From contig NZ_JAANOY010000009.1 of NCBI RefSeq assembly GCF_011320095.1, forward strand, positions 1-64,000: a stretch of DNA of 64,000 nt, written 5' to 3'. Positions 16,959-26,262 of this stretch are shown here, in pieces (position 1 is the first letter of the stretch; every line of letters begins with the position of its first letter). Below the pieces are notes generated by a model. That model was given only the letters and a program-made list of their open reading frames with translations. It was not told the DNA's origin and searched no databases. A program made the position numbers and the translations under genes. The stretch comes from Cognatiluteimonas telluris. GTDB lineage: Bacteria > Pseudomonadota > Gammaproteobacteria > Xanthomonadales > Xanthomonadaceae.

Positions 16959-18968
16959 TCACAGCCCGAACGGCCAGGTGTCAGGCATGCCGCTGCCGTG
17001 CTCGTGGGTGAGCGGCGTCACCGCCCGGGTGCGGTCGAACCACACGTAGGCGTCGAACTGCCGCGGCAGCTGCGCATCGGTGTAGTGGCTCCAGCGCTCG
17101 GTCTCCGGCCGGTAGATGACGCCGATGAAGCGTTCCAGCTGCGCCGGCGTCAAGCGGTCGCGCAGGTCCGGATGCTGCCGGGGGCGCAGGTCGGTGAGGC
17201 AGCGTTCGACGCCGGCCTCGTGGTACAGGCGCTCGTAGCTGCCGGGCAGCGACGGGCGCACCTGCATCACCTGCATGTCCTCGTCCCAGTTGTGGGCGGC
17301 GGCGACGGTTCCCGAATGGGTGCCGAAGCCGATCAGGGCCGCCTGGTCGCCGTAGTGCTCGCGGCACAGCTGGCCGATGTTCAACTCGTCGCGCTGCTGT
17401 CCCATCTCGGTATGGCGCGCGTCGCCGATGTGGGAATTGTGCGCCCAAACCACCGCGCGGCTGCCCTTGCCGCCGGCCTCCAGCAGGTGCTGCAGGGTCT
17501 CGAACATGTGGGTGTCGCGCAGGTTCCATGAGTCGGCCGAGCGGTAATACATCGCCCGGTAATAGGCCTCGGCATCGCGCACCAGGCGCGCGTTCTGGGC
17601 AGCGTCGAAATACCGCTCGCCATCGGCGCGCGAGTACTCCAGCCGCCTGTCCAGCAGCGAACGCAGCATGTCGGTCACCGGCCTTTCGCACAGCGCGTAG
17701 CCGGCGGTGAGCGCCATGTGGCCGTATTGCGCGGGTTCCTTCGACCACGGCGTCAGGCAGCCATAGCGGAGGCGCGCGATCCGCGCGGCTTCCGGATCGA
17801 CGCCATCCAGGTAATCGATGACCGCGCGGATGGAGGTGTTGAGGCTGTACAGGTCCAGCCCGTAGAAACCGGCGCGCTCATCGTGCGCCCGCGCCTGGTT
17901 GAACGTGCGCAGCCAGGTCACGAAGCGTTCGACCTCGACGTTGCGCCACATCCAGGTCGGGAAGCGTTGGAACGCGGGTTCGCGCGGGGCGCCGGTCGCG
18001 GTGTGGCGCACGTAACGATCGATGCTGGCGGCATCGGGCCAGTCGGCCTCGACGGCGACGATGTCGAACCCATGCGCCTCCACCAGCCGCCGGGTGATCG
18101 CATCGCGGGCGCGGTAGAACTCCGAGGTGCCATGGCTGGCTTCGCCCAGCAGCACCACGCGGGCATGGGCGAAGCGGTCGAACAGCCTGCCGAAGGCCGG
18201 ATCGTCGAAGTCCGGCAACGGCTCGGCGGCGGCGCGGATCAGGCCCGGGATCGTGCGCGCCGGCTCGCCCGCGCGGGCGTGCAGGGGCGCTGTCGATTCG
18301 GCCATCGTCACCGGCGCGTCGTCGCGCCAGCCGTGTTCACCGATCAGCGGCACGAACCGCACATCGCCCAGCTCCTTGCGCACGAAGCGATCGTTGCCGG
18401 TGCGCGTGACCAGCACCAGCCGCTGCTGGTCGCGCGTGCTGCCGACCGGCATCACCAGGCGCCCGCCGGGCGCGAGTTGCCGCAACAGGCTGTCGGGGAC
18501 TTCCGGGCCACCGGCGGCCGCGAGGATGGCATCGAAGGGCGCGGCTTCCGGCCAGCCCTGGGTGCCATCGCCCACGCGCAGCTGGATGTTGTCGTAGCCC
18601 AGCCGCTGGAAGCGCTCGCGCGCCAAGCTCGCCAGCTCCGGCCGGCGTTCGATCGCATAGACCTCGGCGACGATCGCGCCCATCACCGCGGCGGCGTAGC
18701 CGGATCCGGCACCGATTTCGAGCACGCACTCGCCCGGTCGCAGCTGGGCCTCGGCGATCATCAGCCCGACGATGTAGGGCTGGGAAATCGTCTGCCCGCC
18801 TTCGATCGGCAGCGGCGAATCCTCGTAGGCGAACTCGCGCAGCTCCGGCGCGACGAATTCCTCGCGCGGCACCGCGCGCATCGCCTGCAGGGTGTAATGG
18901 TCGCGCACCCCGCGCGCGGCGAGTTGCCGCTCGACCATGCGTTCGCGCTGCTGCCGGGTATCGTCCAT
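16959..18968 (-). CDS. Fusion of L-isoaspartate O-methyltransferase (Pcm) and erythromycin esterase-like hydrolase
   Basis: A 669-residue two-domain protein. Residues about 1-222 are a complete Pcm-type protein-repair methyltransferase: VPREEFVAPELREFAYED, GGQTISQPYIV, and the SAM loop VLEIGAGSGY (82-91). Residues about 255-669 are an erythromycin esterase/succinoglycan-type domain with VVLLGEASHGTSEFY (Glu276, His279), AVEADWPDA (Glu307) and VVWAHNSHIGDAR, the expected catalytic glutamate and histidine positions. No frameshift or stop separates the domains. The start is ATG 18966-18968 (MDDTRQQRERM). Macrolide hydrolysis should not be assumed, as most relatives have unknown substrates. Confidence 0.9.
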   Translation of the reverse strand: MDDTRQQRERMVERQLAARGVRDHYTLQAMRAVPREEFVAPELREFAYEDSPLPIEGGQTISQPYIVGLMIAEAQLRPGECVLEIGAGSGYAAAVMGAIVAEVYAIERRPELASLARERFQRLGYDNIQLRVGDGTQGWPEAAPFDAILAAAGGPEVPDSLLRQLAPGGRLVMPVGSTRDQQRLVLVTRTGNDRFVRKELGDVRFVPLIGEHGWRDDAPVTMAESTAPLHARAGEPARTIPGLIRAAAEPLPDFDDPAFGRLFDRFAHARVVLLGEASHGTSEFYRARDAITRRLVEAHGFDIVAVEADWPDAASIDRYVRHTATGAPREPAFQRFPTWMWRNVEVERFVTWLRTFNQARAHDERAGFYGLDLYSLNTSIRAVIDYLDGVDPEAARIARLRYGCLTPWSKEPAQYGHMALTAGYALCERPVTDMLRSLLDRRLEYSRADGERYFDAAQNARLVRDAEAYYRAMYYRSADSWNLRDTHMFETLQHLLEAGGKGSRAVVWAHNSHIGDARHTEMGQQRDELNIGQLCREHYGDQAALIGFGTHSGTVAAAHNWDEDMQVMQVRPSLPGSYERLYHEAGVERCLTDLRPRQHPDLRDRLTPAQLERFIGVIYRPETERWSHYTDAQLPRQFDAYVWFDRTRAVTPLTHEHGSGMPDTWPFGL

Positions 18969-19181
18969 CGCGCGCTCCTCAGCTGTGCGGTGCCGGCGCG
19001 GTCGGGATTGGCATGGGTGCCGGCGTGGGTGCCGGCGTGGAGCGCCGGTACATCGCGTGGCCGCGTCGGCAGCCGCCACGCCCTGCGCGGGGGATCGGAC
19101 CCACCATACGCAGCGCCGGTCAAGGCAGGGCGAAGGTTTCGCCGGCCCCGAAACGGCGCGGCGGGCAGGTTTGGGGCCGCC

Positions 19182-19197
19182 TTCGCATTCATGCGAA
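19182..19197. repeat. Short inverted repeat upstream of tRNA-Arg
   Basis: TTCGCAT and ATGCGAA form perfect 7-base arms separated by 2 bases, 12 bases upstream of the tRNA. It could be an operator or part of the promoter region. I see no convincing -35/-10 pair for this tRNA. Confidence 0.4.
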
Positions 19198-19209
19198 AAT
19201 GGCCGACTT

Positions 19210-19283
19210 GGCCCCGTAGCTCAGCTGGATAGAGCGGTCCCCTCCTAAGGGACAGGTCGTGCGTTCGAATCGCGCCGGGGCCG
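19210..19283 (+). tRNA. tRNA-Arg (anticodon CCT)
   Basis: A 74-base cloverleaf. The acceptor stem GGCCCCG pairs perfectly with CGGGGCC, the D-arm is GCTCAGCTGGATAGAGC, the anticodon stem GTCCC/GGGAC encloses CTCCTAA with anticodon CCT, and the T-arm is GTGCG-TTCGAAT-CGCGC. The 3' CCA is not encoded, unlike in the tRNA-Ala gene at 16821. It reads the rare AGG codon. Genes for tRNA-Arg(CCT) are frequent integration sites, but no integrase or foreign block follows here. Confidence 0.95.
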
Positions 19284-19410
19284 CTTGTTTCGGCGCTCCA
19301 TCCTGGACGCGGGCCATGCCCGGCGGCATGCGGCGCGTCCGCGGTGGCATCCAGACCGCCCGCGCCCGTCGCTGGCCTTTCAAATCCGCTTTCTTTCGAG
19401 GAACCCCACG

Positions 19411-20946
19411 ATGACCCACCCCGTGATCACCGCGCTCGGCCTGGGCGGCACCGAATCCAGCACCTACCTTGGCGACGGCCAGTGGGCGAAGACCGCCGAC
19501 GCCGGCGTGCTGGAGCCGATCAATCCCACCGACGGCAGCGTGCTGGCGCGGGTGCAGGCGTCCTCGCGCGACGATTACGAGACGATCGTCGAGCGCGCGC
19601 AGGCGGCGTTCAAGGTCTGGCGCACGACGCCGGCGCCGCGCCGCGGTGAAGCCGTGCGCCTGTGCGCCGATGCGCTGCGCACGCACAAGGACGCACTGGG
19701 TTCGCTGGTCGCGCTGGAAATGGGCAAGTCCAAGCCCGAGGGTGACGGCGAAGTACAGGAGATGATCGACATCGGCGAATTCGCCGTCGGCCTCTCGCGC
19801 CAGCTGTACGGCCTGACCATGCATTCCGAGCGCCCGGGCCACCGGATGTACGAGCAGTGGCAGCCGCTGGGCCTGGTCGGGATCATCTCGGCCTTCAACT
19901 TCCCGGTCGCGGTCTGGGCCTGGAATGCCTACGTCGCGGCCGTCTGCGGCGACATCTCGATCTGGAAGCCGTCGCCGAAGACGCCGCTGTCGGCGATCGC
20001 GGCGATGCGTATCTGCAACGAAGCGCTGAAGCAGGGCGGCTTCCCCGACATCTTCTACCTGTTCAACGACGCAGGCAGCGATCTGGCGCAGGCGTTCGTC
20101 GACGACCGCCGCATCGCGCTGGTGAGCTTCACCGGCTCGACCAAGGTCGGCCGCATGGTCGGCGAGCGCGTCGCCCAGCGCATGGGCCGCTCGCTGCTGG
20201 AACTGGGTGGCAACAACGCGATCATCGTCGACGAGACCGCCGACCTGAAGCTTGCGATCCCGGCGATCGTGTTCGGTGCGGTCGGCACCGCCGGCCAGCG
20301 CTGCACGACCACGCGCCGGCTGTTCGTGCACGAAAAAATCTACGACGACGTGCTCGCGCGCCTCGTCACCGCCTACGGCCAGGTCGAAAAGAAGATCGGC
20401 GATCCCACCGACCCGGCCAACCTGATGGGCCCGCTCAACAGCCAGGACGCGGTGCAGGCCTTCATCGATGCCGTCGCCAAGGCGCAGGCCAGCGGCGGCA
20501 CGATCGCCAGCGGCGGCAAGGCCCTGACCGATCGCAAAGGCAATTTCGTGCTGCCGACGCTGGTGACCGGCCTGTCCAACGACGCCGAAGTCGTGCAGAC
20601 CGAAACCTTCGCGCCGATCCTGTACGTGATGAAGTATTCGACGCTGGACGAAGCCATCGCGCTGCAGAACGACGTCCCACAGGGCCTGTCGTCGTCGATC
20701 TTCACCACCAACCTGCGTGCGGCCGAGCAGTTCCTGTCGTCCGCCGGCTCGGACTGCGGCATCGCCAACGTCAACATCGGTACGTCCGGTGCGGAAATCG
20801 GCGGCGCCTTCGGTGGCGAGAAGGAAACCGGCGGTGGTCGCGAATCGGGCTCCGATGCGTGGAAGGCGTACATGCGTCGCCAGACCAATACGATCAACTA
20901 CTCCGATGCGCTGCCGCTGGCGCAGGGGATCAAGTTCGACCTGTGA
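19411..20946 (+). CDS. amaB: ALDH7-family aldehyde dehydrogenase (alpha-aminoadipate semialdehyde/piperideine-6-carboxylate type)
   Basis: A 511-residue NAD-dependent aldehyde dehydrogenase. It has the antiquitin-like LGVISAFNFP-type motif ([16 protein letters not shown]), [11 protein letters not shown], the catalytic glutamate in [11 protein letters not shown], and the catalytic cysteine in [12 protein letters not shown]. The ending [19 protein letters not shown] is typical of the ALDH7 group, which oxidises aminoadipate semialdehyde in lysine breakdown. Start ATG 19411 follows the ribosome-binding site cgaggaac. No other lysine-catabolism gene is adjacent. A broader aldehyde-detoxification role is possible. 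Confidence 0.87.
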   Translation: MTHPVITALGLGGTESSTYLGDGQWAKTADAGVLEPINPTDGSVLARVQASSRDDYETIVERAQAAFKVWRTTPAPRRGEAVRLCADALRTHKDALGSLVALEMGKSKPEGDGEVQEMIDIGEFAVGLSRQLYGLTMHSERPGHRMYEQWQPLGLVGIISAFNFPVAVWAWNAYVAAVCGDISIWKPSPKTPLSAIAAMRICNEALKQGGFPDIFYLFNDAGSDLAQAFVDDRRIALVSFTGSTKVGRMVGERVAQRMGRSLLELGGNNAIIVDETADLKLAIPAIVFGAVGTAGQRCTTTRRLFVHEKIYDDVLARLVTAYGQVEKKIGDPTDPANLMGPLNSQDAVQAFIDAVAKAQASGGTIASGGKALTDRKGNFVLPTLVTGLSNDAEVVQTETFAPILYVMKYSTLDEAIALQNDVPQGLSSSIFTTNLRAAEQFLSSAGSDCGIANVNIGTSGAEIGGAFGGEKETGGGRESGSDAWKAYMRRQTNTINYSDALPLAQGIKFDL

Positions 20947-20995
20947 GGGCTGCCGCGGATACGCACGAGACCGGACGCAATGCCTGTGAATGGCT

Positions 20996-21022
20996 GTCAT
21001 CCCCGCGCAGGCGGGGATCCAG
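20996..21022. repeat. REP-like palindrome between the ALDH7 gene and pyrD
   Basis: GTCATCCCCGC, GCAG, GCGGGGATCCAG: an 8-base stem (ATCCCCGC/GCGGGGAT) around a 4-base loop. This is the familiar dispersed intergenic palindrome of many proteobacterial genomes. The rest of the 211-base gap shows no gene. Confidence 0.65.
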
Positions 21023-21157
21023 CCGCATTGCTCCCACGCCCGTACGGACAACCTGCGCCTTGCGCCGGCAGCCTGAATCGATAGAGTCACCGGACTCCGC
21101 CCCCGCGGAGCGATAAGCAAGGCGGAGCATGCGGATGCCGAAGGCCAGAGACTGACG

Positions 21158-22216
21158 ATGTATTCCCTCGCCCGCCCCTTCCTTTTCGGCATGGATCCGG
21201 AGCGCGCGCACGGCTTCGGCCTGGCGTCGCTGGAGGCGGCCTATCGCAGCGGTTTGAGCGGACTGCTGGCCAGCCGGCCGCAGCCGCTGCCGACCAGGGC
21301 GCTGGGGCTGGTCTTCCAGAATCCGGTCGGCCTGGCCGCGGGCCTGGACAAGAACGGCGCGCACGTCGATGCGTTGTCGTCGCTGGGATTCGGCTTCATC
21401 GAGGTCGGCACGGTGACCCCGCGCCCGCAGCCGGGCAATCCCAAGCCGCGCATGTTCCGGTTGCCCGAGCACGAAGCGATCATCAATCGCCTGGGCTTCA
21501 ACAACGACGGCGTCGATGCGCTGGTGCGCAACGTCGAGCGCAGCAAGCGCCGCCAGGGGCTGCTCGGCATCAACATCGGCCGCAACAAGGACACGCCCAA
21601 CGACGCCGCGGAGGCCGACTACCTGTACTGCCTGGAGCGGGTCTATCCGCTTGCCGACTACGTCACCGTCAACATCTCCTCGCCCAACACCGCGGGCCTG
21701 CGCGAACTGCAGGAGGAGCAGTCGCTGCGGCGCCTCGTTGGCACCCTGCGCGAGGCGCAGGAGCGGCTGGGCGCGCAGCACGGCAAGCGCGTGCCGATGC
21801 TGGTCAAGGTGGCGCCGGACCTGTCGGACGACGATGTCGAAGCCGCCGCGCGCGTGCTGGGGGACCTGGGTGTCGACGGCGTGATCGCCACCAACACCAC
21901 CGTGTCGAGGCTGCTGGTGCAGGGCGACCCGTGCGCGCGCGAAAGCGGCGGATTGTCGGGCGCCCCGTTGATGGACAAGGCCACCGCGGTGCTGCGCAAG
22001 CTGCGCACGCGCCTGCCCGAGCAGGTTCCGCTGATCGGTGTCGGCGGCATCCTCTCCGGCGCCGACGCCGCCAAGAAGATGGCCGCTGGCGCCAACCTCG
22101 TGCAGCTGTACACCGGGCTGGTCTATCGTGGACCCGGACTGATCGCCGATAGCGTCGATGCGATGCGCCGCCGCAAGGAAGCCCCGAGCCGCGGCAACCT
22201 GCCGCCAAACGACTGA
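21158..22216 (+). CDS. pyrD: Dihydroorotate dehydrogenase (quinone), class 2
   Basis: A 352-residue membrane-associated flavoenzyme oxidising dihydroorotate in pyrimidine synthesis with ubiquinone as acceptor. The N-terminal helix region [20 protein letters not shown] is typical of class 2 enzymes. The FMN site includes [12 protein letters not shown], the catalytic serine lies in [12 protein letters not shown], and the phosphate-binding end is [13 protein letters not shown]. Start ATG 21158 has no competing candidate. It lies 9 bases before murB in a likely pyrD-murB-transporter operon. Confidence 0.96.
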   Translation: MYSLARPFLFGMDPERAHGFGLASLEAAYRSGLSGLLASRPQPLPTRALGLVFQNPVGLAAGLDKNGAHVDALSSLGFGFIEVGTVTPRPQPGNPKPRMFRLPEHEAIINRLGFNNDGVDALVRNVERSKRRQGLLGINIGRNKDTPNDAAEADYLYCLERVYPLADYVTVNISSPNTAGLRELQEEQSLRRLVGTLREAQERLGAQHGKRVPMLVKVAPDLSDDDVEAAARVLGDLGVDGVIATNTTVSRLLVQGDPCARESGGLSGAPLMDKATAVLRKLRTRLPEQVPLIGVGGILSGADAAKKMAAGANLVQLYTGLVYRGPGLIADSVDAMRRRKEAPSRGNLPPND

Positions 22217-22225
22217 AGCGTCGCG

Positions 22226-23290
22226 ATGACCGGTTATCGCATCATCGAGGGCGCGAAGCTCGATGCGCGCAACACCTTCGGCGTCGCCGCGCGTGCACCG
22301 ATGCTGGTCGAGGTCGCCGACACCGGCGCGCTCGGGGAGCTGTTCGGTTACGCGATGCTGCGCGACGGCCCGCTGCTCGTGCTGGGCGGCGGCAGCAACC
22401 TGCTGTTCGCCGGCGATCCGGAAGGCGCGGTGCTGGCGCTGGGTTCGCAGAAGATCGCGCTCCACGACGACGCGGATGGCGCCGACGACGGCGTCACCCT
22501 CGTCCGCGCCGATGCCGGCGTCGAGTGGCATGCGCTGGTGCTGTGGACGCTCGGTCGCGGACTGGCCGGACTGGAAAACCTCGCGCTGATCCCCGGCACC
22601 GTCGGTGCCGCGCCTATCCAGAACATCGGCGCCTATGGCGTCGAGGTGCGCGAGTGCGTGCACGCGGTCGAAGTCTTCGAACGCGCGACTTCGCGCGTCC
22701 GCAGGCTCACTGCGGCGGAGTGCGCGTTCGCCTATCGCGACAGCCGATTCAAGCGCGACCCCGATGCGTTCGTGGTCACGGCGGTGGAATTCGCTTTGCG
22801 GCGCAATGCCACCCCGCGCCTGGACTATGCCGGCCTGGCCGACGAACTGCAGGCGATGGGCATCGACGTCCGGGCGCCTGCCGGCGTGCGCCCATCGCAG
22901 GTCGCCGAAGCCGTTTGCCGGATCCGCCGGCGCAAGCTTCCCGACCCCGCGCTCGTCGGCAATGCCGGAAGCTTCTTCAAGAACCCGATCGTGCCTGCGG
23001 CGATGGCCGATGCGCTGAAGTCGGACCACCCTGCCCTGCCGGTGTTCGGCAGCGGCGACCCCGCATCGCGCAAGCTCTCGGCGGCGTGGCTGATCGACGC
23101 CTGCGGCTGGAAGGGATTCCGCGAGGGTGATGCCGGCGTCGCGGCTTCGCACGCGCTGGTGCTGGTCAACCATGGTGCGGCGACCGGCGCGCAACTGCTC
23201 GCGCTTGCACGGCGCATCGCCAGCTCCGTGCAGGAGCGCTTCGGCGTGGCGCTGGAGCCCGAGCCACGCATCATCGGCGCGCGCTGGTGA
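22226..23290 (+). CDS. murB: UDP-N-acetylenolpyruvoylglucosamine reductase
   Basis: A 354-residue FAD-dependent enzyme of peptidoglycan precursor synthesis that makes UDP-MurNAc. The FAD-binding motif is LVLGGGSNLLF, followed by GLAGLENLALIPGTVGAAPIQN, with the catalytic tyrosine and serine segments AFAYRDSRFK and GNAGSFFKNP. It is a type I MurB in length and sequence. Its stop overlaps the GTG of the following transporter gene by 4 bases. Confidence 0.96.
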   Translation: MTGYRIIEGAKLDARNTFGVAARAPMLVEVADTGALGELFGYAMLRDGPLLVLGGGSNLLFAGDPEGAVLALGSQKIALHDDADGADDGVTLVRADAGVEWHALVLWTLGRGLAGLENLALIPGTVGAAPIQNIGAYGVEVRECVHAVEVFERATSRVRRLTAAECAFAYRDSRFKRDPDAFVVTAVEFALRRNATPRLDYAGLADELQAMGIDVRAPAGVRPSQVAEAVCRIRRRKLPDPALVGNAGSFFKNPIVPAAMADALKSDHPALPVFGSGDPASRKLSAAWLIDACGWKGFREGDAGVAASHALVLVNHGAATGAQLLALARRIASSVQERFGVALEPEPRIIGARW

Positions 23291-24204
23291 TCGCAGCGCG
23301 TCCACCGACGACGAAATTCGCGCTGGCCGCGGCGCTGATGCTGGCCAGCACCACCTTCTTCGGACTGATGGCGGTCACGATCCGGATCGCGTCGGCGAGC
23401 CTGCCGACCTTCGAGATCGCGTTCTTCCGCAACAGCTTCGGCCTGCTGGCGCTGCTGCCGGTGCTGTGGCTGGGCGGCGCGTCGCTGCACACCCGGCAGC
23501 TGCCACGCTACCTGCTGCGCAGCGCGATCGGCATCGGTTCGATGCTGTGCGGCTTCTGGGCGATCGGCCACCTGCCCTTGTCGCAGGCGATCTCGCTGTC
23601 GTACTCGACGCCGCTGTTCGTGACCATCGCGGCGGTGTTCTGGCTCGGCGAGCAGGTGCACCACCGGCGCTGGGCGGCGGTGATCGTCGGCTTCCTCGGC
23701 GTGATCGTGATCGTGCGGCCGTGGTCGAGCGCGTTCAGCGCCGGCTCCCTGGTCGCGGTGCTGGCCGCGGTGCTCAGCGCCGTGGTTGCGATCCAGATCA
23801 AGCAACTGTCGCGCGTGGATCCGGCCGACACGATCGTTTTCTACACCTACGCATTCTGGGTCCCGCTGTCGCTGCTGCCGGCGCTGTTCGTCTGGCAATG
23901 GCCGCACGGCATGGCGTGGCTGTGGCTGGTCCTGACCGGATTGTTCGGCACCGGGGGCCAGCTGCTGTGGACGCGCGCGCTGCGCATCGGCGATGTGTCG
24001 GCACTGACGCCGATCAGCTTCATGCAGCTGCCGTTGGTGGCGGTGGCCGGCTACCTGTTGTTCGACGAGTCGATCAGCCGCTGGACCGTCATCGGCGCCG
24101 CGATCATCTTCGCCGCCAACGCCTACATCGCGCGCCGCGAAGTGCTGCTGTCGCGCAAGTCGGCCACAGCCGCGCCGACCGAGGCCGCGAAACCCGGCGA
24201 ATGA
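23287..24204 (+). CDS. EamA/DMT-family transporter
   Basis: A 305-residue inner-membrane protein with about ten predicted membrane helices in two EamA repeats (starting near FALAAALMLASTTFFGLM and GSLVAVLAAVLSAVVAI). Family features include RNSFGLLALLP, SYSTPLFVTIAAVFWLGEQV and GGQLLWTRALRIGDVSALTP. The GTG at 23287 overlaps the murB stop; an ATG at 23338 is a possible alternative but would trim the first helix. Substrate is unknown, as for most of this family. Confidence 0.9.
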   Translation: MIAARPPTTKFALAAALMLASTTFFGLMAVTIRIASASLPTFEIAFFRNSFGLLALLPVLWLGGASLHTRQLPRYLLRSAIGIGSMLCGFWAIGHLPLSQAISLSYSTPLFVTIAAVFWLGEQVHHRRWAAVIVGFLGVIVIVRPWSSAFSAGSLVAVLAAVLSAVVAIQIKQLSRVDPADTIVFYTYAFWVPLSLLPALFVWQWPHGMAWLWLVLTGLFGTGGQLLWTRALRIGDVSALTPISFMQLPLVAVAGYLLFDESISRWTVIGAAIIFAANAYIARREVLLSRKSATAAPTEAAKPGE

Positions 24205-24205
24205 T

Positions 24206-24970
24206 TCACGGTGGCGACGGTTCGACCGCGCGCCAGGGCCGCAACGTGCCGCGGAACATCAGCGCGTAGACCGCGATCACCCACGCGCAGGCCGCCGTCC
24301 AGCCGGCGAGGATGTCGGAGGGGTAATGCACGCCCAGGTAGACCCGCGACAATCCGATCAACAGCACCAGCGCCGCCGAAACCAGCGTCACCGGCCAACG
24401 CCAGCGCCATCCCGATGGCGTGCGTGCGTGCCAGCACAAAAGCACCACGACCATCGCCAGCGTCATCGAGCCCATCGCATGTCCGCTGGGGAAACTGAAG
24501 GTGGTCTCCGGCCGGATCGACACCCACAGGTCCGGGCGCACGCGCGCGAAGGAATGCTTCGCTGCCAGGTTCAGCAGCATCGATCCGACGATCGACAGTG
24601 CCGCAAACACGCCCTCGCGCCGATGCCCGCGCAATGTCAAGGCCAGCACCAGCACTACGTCCGCCGGAACGACGCCCCAGGCGTAGCCGACTTCCGTCAT
24701 CAGGATGAACAGGCGATCCAGCCCGGGACCAGCCATCGCGTGCATGGCCTGCAGGATCGGAACATCGAAGGCGAAAGCCTCGCCTTCGCGCAGGTCCTCG
24801 ACCAGCGCGCCGAAGCCCCACAGCGGCAGCAGCACGCCGGCGAAGACCAGCAGCAGGCGCCATCCGTGGACTCTCAGGAACGCCGCGCCGAAGCGCGTTT
24901 CCTGCGTGACCGCATCGGCGGCTTCAGCCGGCGTCGATGGCTTCGCCGCGTCCGTACCTGCGCTCGACAT
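24206..24970 (-). CDS. PAP2-family phosphatase
   Basis: A 254-residue membrane phosphatase. The three PAP2 motifs are [20 protein letters not shown] and [16 protein letters not shown], with about six hydrophobic segments. Family members dephosphorylate phosphatidic acid, phosphatidylglycerophosphate or undecaprenyl pyrophosphate; nearby ispG (isoprenoid supply) makes the last substrate attractive but unproven. The ATG at 24968-24970 lies 47 bases inside the end of ispG, so either the genes overlap more than usual or the true start is later; no better start is visible. It converges on the EamA gene. Confidence 0.88.
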   Translation of the reverse strand: MSSAGTDAAKPSTPAEAADAVTQETRFGAAFLRVHGWRLLLVFAGVLLPLWGFGALVEDLREGEAFAFDVPILQAMHAMAGPGLDRLFILMTEVGYAWGVVPADVVLVLALTLRGHRREGVFAALSIVGSMLLNLAAKHSFARVRPDLWVSIRPETTFSFPSGHAMGSMTLAMVVVLLCWHARTPSGWRWRWPVTLVSAALVLLIGLSRVYLGVHYPSDILAGWTAACAWVIAVYALMFRGTLRPWRAVEPSPP

Positions 24971-26246
24971 AGCTGTCGATGATCCCGACGAAATCCCGCG
25001 CGATCGTATCGCCGCGCAGGGTGACGGTCTTTTCACCGTCGACGAACACCGGTGCCGCCGGCGCCTCGCCCGTGCCCGGCAGCGAGATGCCGATGTCGGC
25101 ATGCCGCGATTCGCCGGGACCGTTGACCACGCAACCCATCACCGCGAGCGTCATGTGCTCGGCGCCGGGATGGGTGATCTTCCACTCCGGCATTTTCGCG
25201 CGCACGTGTTCCTGCACGACCTGCGCCAGTTCCTGGAAGAACTCCGAGGTGGTGCGGCCGCAACCCGGGCACGCGGTCACCATCGGCGTGAACGCGCGCA
25301 GGCCCATCGTCTGCAGCAGCTCCTGCGCGACCACGACTTCCTGCGTGCGCGGCGCGCCGGGCTCTGGCGTGAGCGAGATGCGGATGGTGTCGCCGATGCC
25401 TTCCTGCAGCAGCACCGCCAGTGCCGCCGACGAGGCGACGATGCCCTTGCTGCCGATGCCGGCTTCCGTCAGCCCGAGGTGCAATGCGAAATCCGAGCGC
25501 GTGGCGAGATCGCGATAGACCGCGATCAGTTCCTGCACGCCGCTGACCTTGCACGACAGCAGGATGCGATCGGCCGGCAGCCCGAGCTCGACCGCGCGCG
25601 CGGCCGAGTCCAGCGCCGAGCGGATCAGCGCCTCGCGCAGCACGCGCGCGGCTTCGAGCGGCTCGGCGCGCAGCGCGTTCTCGTCCATCAACCGCGTCGC
25701 CAGCGACTGGTCCAGCGAGCCCCAGTTGGCGCCGATGCGCACCGGCTTGCCGTAGCGGATCGCGAACTCGATCAACTGCGCGAACTGCGTGTCGCGCTTC
25801 CTGCCGAAGCCCACGTTGCCGGGATTGATCCGGTACTTCGCCAGCGCTTCGGCACAGGCAGGCTCACCGGCCAGCAACTGGTGGCCGTTGTAGTGGAAGT
25901 CGCCGACGATCGGCACCTCCACGCCCATCATCGCCAGCCGCTCGACGATGCGCGGCACGGCGGACGCCGCCTCGGGCGTATTCACCGTCACCCGCACGAT
26001 TTCCGATCCCGCGCGCCACAGCTCGGCGACCTGGCGGGTGGTGCCGGCGATGTCGGCGGTGTCGGTGTTGGTCATCGACTGCACCACCACGGGCGCGCCG
26101 CCGCCGACGACGACGCTGCCGATCCGGACCGGCCGGGTGATGCGCCTGGGCGCCGCGCCGAAGGCGGGTTCGGCAGCCGCTTCGGCACAGGGCGGAGCCG
26201 CCGCCACGACGCCCGGCGGGGCGATGATCTCGTTGCTCATGCGCAT
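24924..26246 (-). CDS. ispG: 4-hydroxy-3-methylbut-2-en-1-yl diphosphate synthase
   Basis: A 440-residue 4Fe-4S enzyme of the non-mevalonate isoprenoid pathway. Motifs: [39 protein letters not shown], and the cluster cysteines in [15 protein letters not shown] and [20 protein letters not shown]. The N-terminus carries about 30 extra alanine-rich residues before [10 protein letters not shown]. Either ATG 26246 or the second ATG two codons later (MSNEI) may be used. It is divergent from xseA with a 16-base gap, so the two promoters must overlap the coding ends. Confidence 0.95.
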   Translation of the reverse strand: MRMSNEIIAPPGVVAAAPPCAEAAAEPAFGAAPRRITRPVRIGSVVVGGGAPVVVQSMTNTDTADIAGTTRQVAELWRAGSEIVRVTVNTPEAASAVPRIVERLAMMGVEVPIVGDFHYNGHQLLAGEPACAEALAKYRINPGNVGFGRKRDTQFAQLIEFAIRYGKPVRIGANWGSLDQSLATRLMDENALRAEPLEAARVLREALIRSALDSAARAVELGLPADRILLSCKVSGVQELIAVYRDLATRSDFALHLGLTEAGIGSKGIVASSAALAVLLQEGIGDTIRISLTPEPGAPRTQEVVVAQELLQTMGLRAFTPMVTACPGCGRTTSEFFQELAQVVQEHVRAKMPEWKITHPGAEHMTLAVMGCVVNGPGESRHADIGISLPGTGEAPAAPVFVDGEKTVTLRGDTIARDFVGIIDSYVERRYGRGEAIDAG

Positions 26247-26262
26247 AGTTTAGTCTGGCCGG

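Noticed and set aside
16959-18968. A macrolide-resistance gene
   Set aside because: Only the fold and catalytic residues of the erythromycin esterase family are shared. The fusion with Pcm and the housekeeping context do not indicate acquired resistance.
19210-19283. Genomic-island attachment site at tRNA-Arg(CCT)
   Set aside because: No integrase, no direct repeat of the tRNA 3' end that I can see, and the following genes are ordinary chromosomal genes.
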